From Gnetum montanum (lineage: Eukaryota; Streptophyta; Gnetopsida; Gnetales; Gnetaceae): 64,000 nucleotides of DNA. This document shows positions 25,143-35,296 of the stretch, one piece after another. The notes beneath the pieces were generated by a model that was not told where the DNA came from, ran no database searches, and saw nothing but the letters and a program-made list of their open reading frames with translations. The DNA is taken from assembly GCA_015680685.1 (NCBI GenBank), contig MNCI01034664.1, forward strand, positions 888,387-952,386. The letters run 5' to 3'. The position numbers and the translations under genes were made by a program. Position 1 is the stretch's first letter. Each line of letters starts with the position of its first letter.

Positions 25143-25267
25143 CTAGGAGTCATGGGAGTAGAGTCTTCATCAATCACTAGCCATGGGAGGTGGGAGAGGC
25201 CTTATGCAGATACATCCACCTTCTCTAGGGCTATATTCTTACTAGTTGAAGCCTTCCTCTTTGACAT

Positions 25268-25599
25268 GCTGATGAATAACACATAAAAACAACCAAAATC
25301 CTTAAGCCTCCGGTAATGCTTTGATAGCTATGCTAGCCCCTTAGTGTAGAAAACCTATGACTATGTTGAAGATGAAGGAAGTAGAGGCTAGAACATGATC
25401 AACACTCTAGTGCTATGCATTGTAGGATGGGAGTAATGTGGCAAGAATGATTTCTGCAAAATTGAAACAAGAAATCACTCCTAAACTTAAGCGCCTACCT
25501 TCAAAACCTTGGTTTTCCCAAAATGTTCATCCAAGTTACACTAAAAATCCATGATAATAATTGGAAAGAGGAAATACATTGGGTGAGTGGGAAATCAAT
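25268..25599. other. Region upstream of the antisense ORF
   Basis: Would hold the promoter of the minus-strand gene. I see no clear TATA box. No other feature seen. Confidence 0.3.
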
Positions 25600-28450
25600 T
25601 CATGTAAAAACTCAAATTTAAGATGGGCCCCACTAGGCACCTATGTAGCAAGCTAATGGAAATCCTAAAACACTTGGGTTTTTAGCTTCTCCATGGTGAC
25701 TAAGTTGGGGTTTAAGCATCCATAAGCCTTGAAGTGGATTCCAAGTCACAAATACTACCAAATCCACCTCACAACCATCCACACATGTCATAAAATCTTA
25801 TGCCAAAAATGAAAAAACAAGTGTTAGCATTGATGGAAACTAGACAACAAGACAGGTCAAAATCCATATCAAAACTTGCTATTTTAGGTAACTACACTAG
25901 TCAGCAACCTAATTACACTAGCTAGTGTAGTCACAAGTGGGATAGTATCTTTTTTCATCAACTAAACTCCTAATTGACTTTGAAATTGCCACACCATGCA
26001 CCAAACCCTAAACAAAACATCTGACAACTTCGAAATCCCATAAAAATGGTCAAAAAAACATCAAAATTAATTTTCCTTGCATGGACTACACTCGAGGAGA
26101 TCTCAACTACACTAGCCAGTGTACTCCCAACTTAGTTGAGTAAGGAATGAATACTAGAAACCAAAAATAGCCTCAAAAAAACACACATTGAATTCCAAAG
26201 TCTCTAGTAAGCCCAAAAGCCAAGAAAAGCAAGCAAAAATGGAAAATTCCTACTCCCACATTTAGACTATGTTGGGGTTACACTGGCTAGTGTAGTCCCA
26301 AGGTAGTTGGAAGAGGATGAATCATTAAAAACCATATACTACCTTTAAAGTGACATATTTTGGCCTTAACATCAACCTAGAACCTCCAATAGCCTCAAAA
26401 ATAGCAAAAAAAATGATCCAAAACAAGTTAAATTACATCCCAAACTTCAAACTATGTTGGGGGTGACCCTAACTATGATGGCCAACATGGTCCCAACATA
26501 TTTGGATGAAGGTAGATTACCAAAAGCAAGTAACAACCTTCAAAATACCATGTTTTAACCTCAACCATCCTTTGGAACCTCCGGTGACTTTGCATTGACA
26601 AATTGTAAGACAAAAGAAGGTCAAAACCCATCTTCACCTTGGGACTACATTACATAATTCCACTTCCAAAACATAAAATGGGTTACCAACAAGGTAAATT
26701 GGCTTCTTAGAAGCATCATCTCAACTCCAAACCCTACAACAAATCTCAAGTACTTGTAAACCTTGCTAACCTAGTAAAAATTCAATAAAAATCATCCTAC
26801 ACCCTTCAACTACACTAGGCCTACGTTGGCTAGTTTAGTTAAGAGATGTAAGAATAATTCAAAGCTAAAGCAAACATCAAAACTAACCATTTTAGGCTTG
26901 AAACCCTAGTTTTGAATACTAGTGACCTAAATACCCAAAAACCCAATCAATAAACCATGAAATTACACCAACATCCAAGATTCATATTGTGACTACACTA
27001 GAGGAGGCCTAAACTATGCTAGCCAGCATGCTCCTAGCATAGTCATGATCCTAGGTTTATTTGACTAGTGAGTTGACACTTCAAATAGCCTAGAACTTGA
27101 CTTGGAAACCCAAAATCTCATTTGTCCTTACCCAATTGCAAATTCATTTGATATTGACCTTGGAAATGTTAAGTTTACCTCATCTATGTTAAGGCCAAGC
27201 TCAACTACATTGGCAAATGTAGTCCAAATGAGAAATCATCATGTCAATACCTAAAAAACTTCCAAAGTCAACTATCTTAGGCCAAAGCCTTAGTTAGGAA
27301 CATTGGTAACCTTGGAAACCTAGGAACCTAGTCGATTGACCACAAAAATCCATCAAAAGGCTAGATCTCATACCTTACTATGTTGGAACAGGTCATGACT
27401 ATGTTGGCCAGCATAGTTCCAACATAGTCATGGTTGGGAATTGATGTAGTTAGTATCTTATTATCTTGAATGGCCTAAAATTTGACTTAAGACGCCTAGA
27501 ACATTACTCGACATTTCCTAGTAATAATTTTACCTTTTTTTATCATGGGAATGCCAAATTCCATGCATCTACCTTGAGGCTAGCTTGGGAATACATTGGC
27601 TAGCATAGTCCCAGTGTAGTTCCTACCCCAAGGTGGTTTGACCAATACAATAGCACTCAAAATGGCCAAGAACTTTATCCTAGAAGCCTAGAACCTTAGA
27701 ATCCTAAGGCAAGATGTAGTTTGACCCCTTTTTTTACCATGAAAATCTTAAAATTATCCCAACTACATTGAGATAGGCCAAGACTCTATTGGCCAGTGTA
27801 GTCCTAGTGTAGTCATGATTTTGGACAAGTTGAAACAGTGCTACAACACTTCTAATGACCCAAAAACTAGCTTGAAAGCCTAAAACCTTACTTGTCCTCA
27901 CCCAGTTACAATTCCACCTTGTTTCAATCATGAAAATACTAGGTTTAGTTTATCTACTATGGGGTCATATTGGACTACACTAGCTAGCATAGTCCAATTG
28001 GAAATGTTGTCAAAAATCACTTTTAGAAGCATATTTTACCTTTCAAATGTATAATTTAGTCTTTCCCATACCCTGCATTATCCTAGGAAGCTAACAAAAC
28101 ACTAGTAGTAACTATGAAATTCCATAAACCCATTTCTCACATGCATCTATGCTGGAGCAGGCATGGACTACACTAGCTAGCATAGTTCCAACGTAGTCAC
28201 CAATTTTGGCATTATTGCCATATTCTGAAGGTTGAAAACAAAGGGAAAATGCACCAATCTTCAACCCTAGTTTGCTATACTGGTCATATAGATCATTAGA
28301 AATCCAAAATTGGGCACAATGATCCTATGAAACCACCTACTAATGTTGATTATGTTGGGACCTATCCTAACTACACTAGCTAGTGTAGCCCCCAGTGAGC
28401 CCAACATAGTCATAAGAAAAGTTGTCATTTTTGCATTCAAACAACTCTAA
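25600..28450 (+). repeat. Diverged tandem array, period about 190 bp, with CTACACTAGCTAGTGTAG cores
   Basis: Variants of the palindrome CTACACTAGCTAGTGTAGTCC recur near 25915, 26105, 26285, 26470, 26645, 26825, 27010, 27205, 27395, 27595, 27785, 27975, 28170 and 28365. That is about fourteen units, 175-200 bp apart. Between cores, phrases such as CCTAGAAC, CCAACATAGTCATG and AAAAATCCATC recur in the same order. Units are strongly diverged from each other. The GCCAGTGTAGTC word also occurs several times in U3 of the LTRs at 6.3 and 35.7 kb, tying the array to this element. Tat-lineage elements are known to carry such internal tandem repeats and to seed satellites. Confidence 0.75.
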
Positions 28451-29147
28451 AATGACTTCATCATGTACCCAAACTTTCCTGACAACCTTGTAGACCTACA
28501 CTATGACACGCTAAGGCCTAAAACTAGCAAAGTGTAACCACAGTTAACCATGTTTAACCTTATACTACCTCTTGTTGCCTCTGTTGACCTTATTTGGCTT
28601 CTAATTGATGTTAAGGTAATGGGGTTTGACCATCCTTGACCATCATTTAACACCATTTAACCATAATATGGCCTGCCAAGGCCTTAAACTGGTACTATGA
28701 CCTGGTAACACCTAAAATTGACAAAGTCTAACCTTGATTGACCAATATTAATAATGTTTTACCTTATGTTTCCCACCTTAATTGGCATATCCTTATTTAA
28801 CTATGTTTTAGCTTGATTTTATCTTGTTATGCATTGTTAGCCTTCAATATTTGGCCCTATGATGTCATTTGACTTCATTTTTGGTCATTAGAGCATCACT
28901 TGGTTTCATTCCACCAAGTGTTCCCATCATTTGAGCTTTATGTGACCTTATGTGGCCTTTGTTTCATCTTATTTTTCTTCACCTACCTCTTATAACACCT
29001 TTTTTGACCCTTTTTACGCCTTTTTTGACCATGAAATAGCATGTTTTGGCTGATCCATGCATAGTTGCTACAATATTTTATATCATTTTGGCATTATTCA
29101 CTCAATTTATCTAGGTACCACTTAATGTTCTTATGGTTGATATGCAG
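28451..29147 (+). other. Spacer before RT, ending in a splice-acceptor-like site
   Basis: Non-coding, with many TTAACC/TTGACC words. It ends TTATGGTTGATATGCAG at 29147, directly before the coding frame of the RT part. Ogre elements have an intron between protease and reverse transcriptase, and this fits its 3' end. Confidence 0.4.
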
Positions 29148-29600
29148 GATTGAAGTGTGGACACCTGAAGAAAATTAGTTTACCATTGAACCTAAGTGGA
29201 CCTCATGGTGATATTGAATGATGTATTAACCTTAATTTCCTAGATCATGAGCCTAAGGATCCAATCAACCACATAGCCTTGATAGAGAAACCTCTAGAAT
29301 GTCCTAAAAAGCTAATCAAAACCCTTGACCTTGAGGTTGGTGACATTATTGAGGACTCTCTAGCTAAGGTTCCTATCATGACACCCAATGGTAAGGAGAA
29401 AATGCTAAAATTAAGTTTCTCACTAGAACCTTAGTAGGCTCAAGGCATCACCAAGGCCCTCTAGAACAACGTTAAGACCTTTACCTAGTCATATGGAGAT
29501 ATGCTAGGTCTTAACGCATGCCTAGTGCTACATAACATCATATTCAATCCTAGTATTAGACCAGTTAAGTGAAAAGTTCATAAGATTAAACCAAATTTAG
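29148..29600 (+). pseudogene. N-terminal part of Tat-like reverse transcriptase region
   Basis: One frame with stops, reading PKKLIKTLDLEVGDIIEDSL, then VKTFT, stop, SYGDMLGL, then IIFNPSIRPVK. It matches the segment just before the RT fingers of Tat elements, of the form FAWSYEDMPGL ... NVDPxxRPVKQK. The stop after FT is where Trp is usual. The frame is cut at 29600 by an inserted LTR. No YxDD box is found anywhere on the plus strand of this element, so the catalytic RT core is gone. Confidence 0.75.
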
Positions 29601-30454
29601 TGATAAGCAATGGGTAGCCCCTACGCCCAACCATACGAATTACAAGTTTTCAAGTGCAATCTAATCAAATTCTACAAATAGAACTAGTGAGGCATTTAAA
29701 TTATTATGCATTAATCATAGGACATTGTCTTTCTACTTGGACTGGTGGTAGCTTTATCATGTATGATTTAGTCCAAAGTGAGGCATATGATTATGATGTT
29801 GTGTGACCTTAAACTAATCGTAATAATAATATAGAGATTAAGGATTATTAACAACAAGAAGATAAACTCTGAACTAGCCTAAGGATGATTGGTGACTATT
29901 CCTAGATTTCATACATGTCCTAAACTCACGTATCCACTACTAGGATTACCAAGCATTATGCTACTTGGTGAACTAAGTAATCACATTGCTAGGATTACCA
30001 AGAGAACATGTGTTTATGCTTGAAATTGGTTGCTCTCATTCCACTGATTGATTATCGTGCATGGAAATGTAAATATTAACTAAGTACATTAAAAGTAAAT
30101 TGCATTGAAAGTAAATCTATTCTATTCCAAGTGCTGCAAGGTATTTCAAGAATCTTGTCTTTATTATAATCACATCAATGTGTTTAGGTACATTGATGCT
30201 CAAATAAGGATCTATACAATCCTTGAAGTCCTACTATGAGCACTTAGAAAATATTCTAACTTCTATGAAATGAAGCTACAAGAACCTATCTATTATATTA
30301 ACTTAACGATGCCATAAATGTAATGGGTACATGCATTTATATAGGTAGAATCAAATGCCATGTCAAGGCATATGATTCGATGCATCAAATCATGCATTAA
30401 TGGGAATACATTGATGCATGTCCAGAAACACAACCTAATGATGATGATTCATCA
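29601..30454 (-). repeat. Diverged LTR of the Athila-like family
   Basis: Read on the minus strand it starts TGATGAATCATCATC, has TATATAAATGCATG as TATA box near 30340, a leader with CCTTGCAGCACTTGGAATAG (compare GTTGCAGTGCATGGAATAG in the other LTRs) and ends GCTTATCA. U3 has three ATGCAT-centred palindromes where the other LTRs have GATATC palindromes. Its length, 854 bp, fits 830 and 811 bp. Before it, on the minus strand, lies CTCGAGGACAAG ... GTGAGGGTA, equal to CTCGAGGACGAG ... TGGGGGTA of the younger element. Confidence 0.8.
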
Positions 30455-30659
30455 TACCCTCACAACTGACTAAAAACTTGTCCTCGAGTGAATAAAAGAA
30501 GAATCAAGCTTCTTAGAAAATTTTGGAAGATATGGAACTACAGATTAACTAACTCACTAACTAATCTAAGTGCTTGATTATAATGATTTACAATGATTAC
30601 AAAAATGGATGCTCGGGAAAAAAAATTAAACATACTTTTCAAAACTAGATAGCTAAAAA

Positions 30660-32271
30660 TCCTCTAACAACCAAAGATGAAGAGAAGATTAGATGATGCT
30701 AAGAGGTGGAGGCTCCTAGGATGCTGAAGGACCTTCTCCAGCCTCTAGTTCTCATGGTGGTGGTGGTCGAGGTTGAGTCAGTGGTTGTGACTATCCTGCT
30801 ACAAATGCTATTTCTGGTGGAAGAAGGAAGACATCTAGCAGTGTCTTCATCTTGTCCTTCTTATTCCAGGGATCATACATAGTCCACAAGGCATCACTAA
30901 TGTGAGCTGGTACAAGAATATCCCATGAACAAGGCATGGTCAGGAACAACTCGTTAACATTCACAAACCATGTAGTGAATTATTTATGTTTGATATCAAA
31001 CATCTAACAAGGTTCTACAACTCCTAGTAATTGTTCATTCTCTTGGCCAAGTTCTTAACTACTGATCATTGATCCATAAAGTTGACTTTGAGAACTTCAA
31101 GCTCAAGGTTATCTATTTCCATCTTTTGCTTCGTGTCTTTATGGTTCTTGAACTCTGCCTCATACATGAGGTATGAGTTGGCCACTTATTTTTCTAGCTT
31201 TGACCATGGCCATCTAGCAATTAGCATTGCCATGTTTGCATAGTGAAGGGTGGCTAACTCCATGTATTTAGTCATCTCCTCAATTTGCAACTCTTGTAGG
31301 TGGATTTTAGCTTTGTTGTAGGTGTTTTGTCCATCAAAGATGGGTTGCCACACATCACCTCTTCATTGGAGTTGCTGAAATGCCTCATTCATCTTCACCT
31401 TGGCTAGTTAAAGTTTTTTTGTTGAGCTCCTTGAGAAGTCCAACCTAGTCCCTTTAGTGATTCTTGACTCATTCAAACCTTAGGCCTCATTCTTCTAGGT
31501 GGCTATCTCAATGATCATTTTTTGATGAGGTGCATGAACTTCCTCCATCAAGAGATTATGATTCTTAGTAGCTAGCCTCCTCAAATCCATGTTGACCTTG
31601 GCAAGATGCTCTTGCTGCTCTTGCACAAATTCCACCATTTGATCTTTTTGTGCCTCAACATTTTGTAGGCAATGAATGTTCTTGATCAAAGTTAGGTTCT
31701 CCTTGCAAACTTGCAATAAGTCCCTATCAATGTTGAAATTCATGATCTTTGAGAAGCACATGTCAAAGGCCACTTCCTCCTTTGCATTCTTAGCCTCTTT
31801 GATTTTATTCTAAAGTTGCAAGAAAGCTTCATCTCATGAAATTTCTTAGTTGAGAATGGTGAGATCGATTAAGTGGGTTCTTAATTCTTCAACTTTGGCA
31901 ACCAATCGTCGATTTTCATTTGTGAATGTCTCAAGTTGGGCATTTGCAATGAGGAGCTTACCCTTGATCTCTAGCAATTTCAATTGGGTTCAAGTGATGT
32001 TTTTTAGGAGATTGAAGATCTCCAAAAGTAGTTACCTAGTTCCCACCAGTCAGTTAACACTTCCTCATGCTAGGTTGCACTTAGCCTTCCACTTGCTCCT
32101 ATGGATGTCTACACATCTCTAAGCATAGAAATGTCCAACATGGTGGCCATAAGAGCATTGCATTGATTAACTATGAGACCTAATACACTGAAGTGGGGAA
32201 GTATTATCTAGCCCTAGTCTTCTCACTGAAGAGGTGGTGGAACTACCTCTCTGGAGCCAAGTCAATGTCAT
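30660..32271 (-). pseudogene. Decayed coiled-coil ORF upstream of the 3' LTR, unidentified
   Basis: A long minus-strand reading frame with stops. It opens with CTTTACAG|ATGACATTGACTTGG at 32271, a possible splice acceptor and start. The middle part (about 31970-31100) is strongly helical: NAQLETFTNENRRLVAKVEE, then the uninterrupted 31773-31495 stretch with KDQMVEFVQEQQEHLAKVN, then MEIDNLELEVLKVN. After a shift comes DALWTMYDPWNKKDKMK and a proline-rich end. It occupies the place of the env-like ORF of Athila elements, in sense orientation to its own LTR. No signal peptide or membrane segment is seen, so an envelope role is not supported; a Gag-like or structural role is possible. Confidence 0.5.
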
Positions 32272-32406
32272 CTGTAAAGACAACATACTTAGATCAATAA
32301 TGACAAGTATCTATGAAAGTAACCAAATAGTTGTTGGAAAGCCATAATAGTTGAATTTGACCTTCATTACATTTCTCAAGCCTCAATGAAAGGTTAAGCT
32401 ATAGCC

Positions 32407-32847
32407 ATGCAACTTACTATTTCACCAGTAGAAGACCATGTAGCCCCCAAATTCTTAGATAAGAATGTTAACATTGTTGGCAATGTACCTGAGGGCTATG
32501 AGGTGATCATGCACCTTGATAGAGCTTTGAATACCCATGGAGTCAATGCTACTACCATCATCACACTCTTGTTTGGTGAAATCCAACCCTTCACTTACTA
32601 TTTCAAATTGCCATGTACCAATAATGTAGTAGAGTCTGAAGGATTGGTGAGGGGAATGATGGTAGCCAGTGACCAAGGAATCAAGTGCCTAATGATTAAA
32701 GGTAATTCACAACTTGTGGCTAACCAAGTAATCAAGGTTTATGCATGCAAAGTAAAACATTTAAAATCTTACTATGACCTAGGAAAGAAATTGATGCAAC
32801 AATTTATAAATGTATCTAACATGTATCCCAAACCAAGAACATGCTAG
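32407..32847 (+). pseudogene. Archaeal-type RNase H (aRNH) domain of the Tat-like element
   Basis: An open stretch of 146 codons. Recognised by GEIQPFTYYFKLPCTNNVVE, matching the CTNNxAEYxAL core, then IKCLMIKGNSQLVANQVIKV, matching GDSQLVxNQV. This second RNase H before integrase is the hallmark of the Tat lineage, where it supplements or replaces the RT-linked RNase H in removing RNA from hybrids. The Asp of GDSQLV is Asn here (AAT at 32704-32706), and the first motif, normally DGS, is LDRA. Catalytic function is therefore lost. Confidence 0.85.
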
Positions 32848-33119
32848 TTGATGTCATTGCAACCTTAGCCTTGAGTGTGATGCCTGACATTTTTAGTAAG
32901 TTACCTATCTTAATTGTGAACTATACTATTCCAATCACACAAAATATTAAGGATAACTTTATAGCTTATGTTAGTACTACCCCTCCAAGGGAATGATATG
33001 ATGATATCAAGTTTTACCTTATGCATGGTGAATATCCATAGGGCTTGACTACTTCTCAAAAGGATGTTATACATAAATGATCAAAATAATATGTCATCAT
33101 AGGTGATAACACATTATGC

Positions 33120-34235
33120 TTATGGTCTTATGATGATATTCTATTAATGTGCTTGGGCAAAATCAAAGCTTGCATAATCCTTGAGCAAGTTCATGAAGGA
33201 TTATGTGGAGGACATATAAGACTTATAGCTATGGCTGCTAAAATTAGGCGACAAGGTTATTACTAGCCCTATATGGAAAATCATTGCCTATAGAAGATTA
33301 AAACTTGTGACACTTGTCAACAACATAGTAACCCAATACATGTGCCACCAATTGAGTTACACATAACTCTAGATAACCTAGCCATTCCAATGATGAGGGT
33401 TGGATTTAATTAGACATATAACACCTAAGTCTTCTATAAGGCATAGCTTCATCATCACTATAACTGAATACTTTACAAAGTGGGTTGAAGCTATTCCCAT
33501 AAGGAAGACAAAATCTCAACAAGTTTGTAAATTTATGGTCAATGACGTAGTAGCCCATTTTGGCATATCTATAACCATAGTCACAAATAATGGGCCATGA
33601 TTTAGCAGCTAGAAAATGAAAAAATTTTGTCATGACCTATGCATTAAGCACTTCTTTTCATCACCATACTACCATCAAGCCAATGGACAAGCTAAAGCTA
33701 GCAACAAGGCCATCGTTAACTTGCTTAAAAAGATGCTAAATAATAACAAATGTAAGTGGCATGAGTAGCCTATCCATGCACTTTGGGCCTACTGAACAAC
33801 CTATCGAATCGCAACTGGTGTAACTCCATATAGCCTAGTTTATGATTTTGAAGCTATTTTGCCTCTTGAATTGTTGGTTCCATCATTGAGGGTAGCCCCA
33901 TCGAACTTCATCAACCATGAACAAAAAAAGGGTTGCATACCATGGACCTAGACTTGGTGGAGGAGCAATGAGTACAAAAAATTGCTCACATCAAGTGATA
34001 CTAGGAGAGGAAGAAGCAACAACACAATCATGATCTAAATAAATTAAAGATCAAAAAGGGAGACTTGATTCTCAAAGTTGTCTATGAGCATGTAGAAAGA
34101 TTCTTAGCCAACTAGGAAGGCTCTTTCTTGATCACCAAGGCCTATGGCAATGGAGCCTTTAGAATAGTAGACATGGATGGAAATGAATTGGCCAATCCAG
34201 TCAATCAATCCTATCTAAAGCTTTATTACATCTAA
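33120..34235 (+). pseudogene. Tat-like integrase with all three catalytic residues changed
   Basis: Zinc-binding part: VHEGLCGGH at about 33190 and TCDTCQQH at about 33306. Core: SFIITITEYFTKWVEAIPIR, then ISITIVTNNGP, then YYHQANGQAKASNKAIVNLL. The family reads TDYFTKW, VTDNGPQF and NGQAEASNK. The catalytic Asp, Asp, Glu are thus Glu (33466-33468), Asn (33586-33588) and Lys (33694-33696). The core frame is uninterrupted by indels between these positions. C-terminal phrases include PYSLVYDFEAILPLELLVPS and, near 34190, the end NPVNQSYLKLYY-like region. Stops occur elsewhere. It sits directly after aRNH as expected. Confidence 0.88.
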
Positions 34236-35296
34236 AATGCTTTCTTTGTAGTTATCAACATTGACATCCAGGACCGTAGTTTCCAAGAGCAAGAAATCCA
34301 ACATTCTTTTCTTTATCTCTTTTTTAATGAAAAATGGATTAAAAAACATTGTAATAGCTATAATGAAGGATGTGGATCCATTTTGGGTGTATCGATTATA
34401 AGCTTTGATGGCATAGTTTTCTGATTTTACATGTAGCCCTATGCATTGTATTGTGACAACATACTTTCTTTGTCTTATTTTGTTACTCTTTTGGAGTTGT
34501 GCTTGCAGGATGAAGCCTGGAGTCATCATGAAGGAGCAACCCATTATGGTAGCATGTTACCATGTGACCTCAATGCACAAGATTCAATAAGTTTATCCTA
34601 ATGTTTGAAGAGTGCTTATTCCACTTCACTTCTATTACCTTTCCTTGAGCCAAACCTCATAGCCTAATTATAACCTTCCTTATCCTAAATAATAATGTTG
34701 ACCTATGTTTGACACTCATGCATTATGACCAATTGATATCTTCTTCTTCACACTTCACCATCAAGTTTGTTGAATGTAACACATCTTATTCAATGGAAAA
34801 ACCAAACCAAACCTGGCTTTAACAATGAAACTCAATGAGGGTTTTACCCCAAAAGAAGGAAGTGAAAGAAAATTGTCAAGAAGCCAAATGACCAATGAAG
34901 ACAAAAAGAAAAACTAATCACTCTAAACATGTAAAGGGAGGAGCCTAACGGCCAAAGAAACCTTGGAGTGAGGTGTTGGTTTCTTAAAAACATTATTGAG
35001 TGACCAACACTTCAAAGCACAAAGTTTAAAGATCTTAATTGATTGTTCAACATATCATTTCACTATTGTAGCCATGATGTCAACCTATGAAACTCATTGT
35101 TAACCCTCATGGCCAAATGTAACTTGGAACTTTCCTCACCTCATCATAGCCTTATCCCATTATTAGAAGCACTCCTTGGCATGGTTTGATACTATTGGAT
35201 TAAGTGTAGAGAGGAAACATTCGTGATGGACTCACAATGATGTTTTGTATTCTTTATTGATGTCTCTTAGGTCAATCCTCCAAACATCATCAAAAA
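34236..35296 (+). other. 3' untranslated region of the Tat-like element
   Basis: No ORF with coding character; the minus-strand open frame at 34215-34544 overlaps the integrase tail and is not accepted. A splice-acceptor-like CTTTTGGAGTTGTGCTTGCAG ends at 34508 before GATGAAGCC. The remainder is plain AT-rich sequence. Confidence 0.35.

Larger units (their letters stand above)
15068..25267 (-). pseudogene. Antisense four-exon ORF of 370 codons in the element spacer, unidentified
   Basis: Minus-strand gene model built from splice signals. Exon 1 (25267-25143) starts ATG and reads MSKRKASTSKNIALEKVDV. Exon 2 is 23465-23016. Exon 3 is 22912-22764 joined, after removing the nested element and one target copy, to 15655-15539. 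Exon 4 (15336-15068) ends WLVLAI and TGA. Donors are AG|GTACAC, GG|GTAAGC and AG|GTAAGA. Acceptors are GTGTAG|GG, TTGCAG|GT and TTATAG|GG. Exon sizes are 125, 450, 266 and 269 nt, 1110 in all. The frame is continuous across the three junctions (phases 2, 2, 1) with no indel. About ten in-frame stops are present, all reachable by C-to-T from CAG, CAA or CGA. I do not recognise the protein family. It runs antisense to gag-pol. It could be an element antisense ORF, as known in some Tat elements, or a captured host gene. Confidence 0.55.
29601..32340 (-). mobile_element. Truncated Athila-like-family element inserted in RT
   Basis: Minus-strand: a 3' LTR (29601-30454), a purine tract beside it, and about 1.9 kb of upstream internal sequence with a coiled-coil ORF. 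Its 5' half and 5' LTR are missing, and so is the host's RT/RNase H. A deletion probably removed both together. The right limit near 32340 is approximate. LTR end CTTATCA, and the stretch ATTCGTATGGTTG before it, match the 15656-22758 family. Confidence 0.65.

Noticed and set aside
25600-28450. CRISPR-like array of regularly spaced palindromes
   Set aside because: Units are diverged along their whole length, the period is near 190 bp, and the context is a plant retrotransposon. It is a tandem satellite.
34215-34544. 109-codon minus-strand ORF after integrase
   Set aside because: Overlaps the integrase C-terminus on the other strand and has no recognisable feature.
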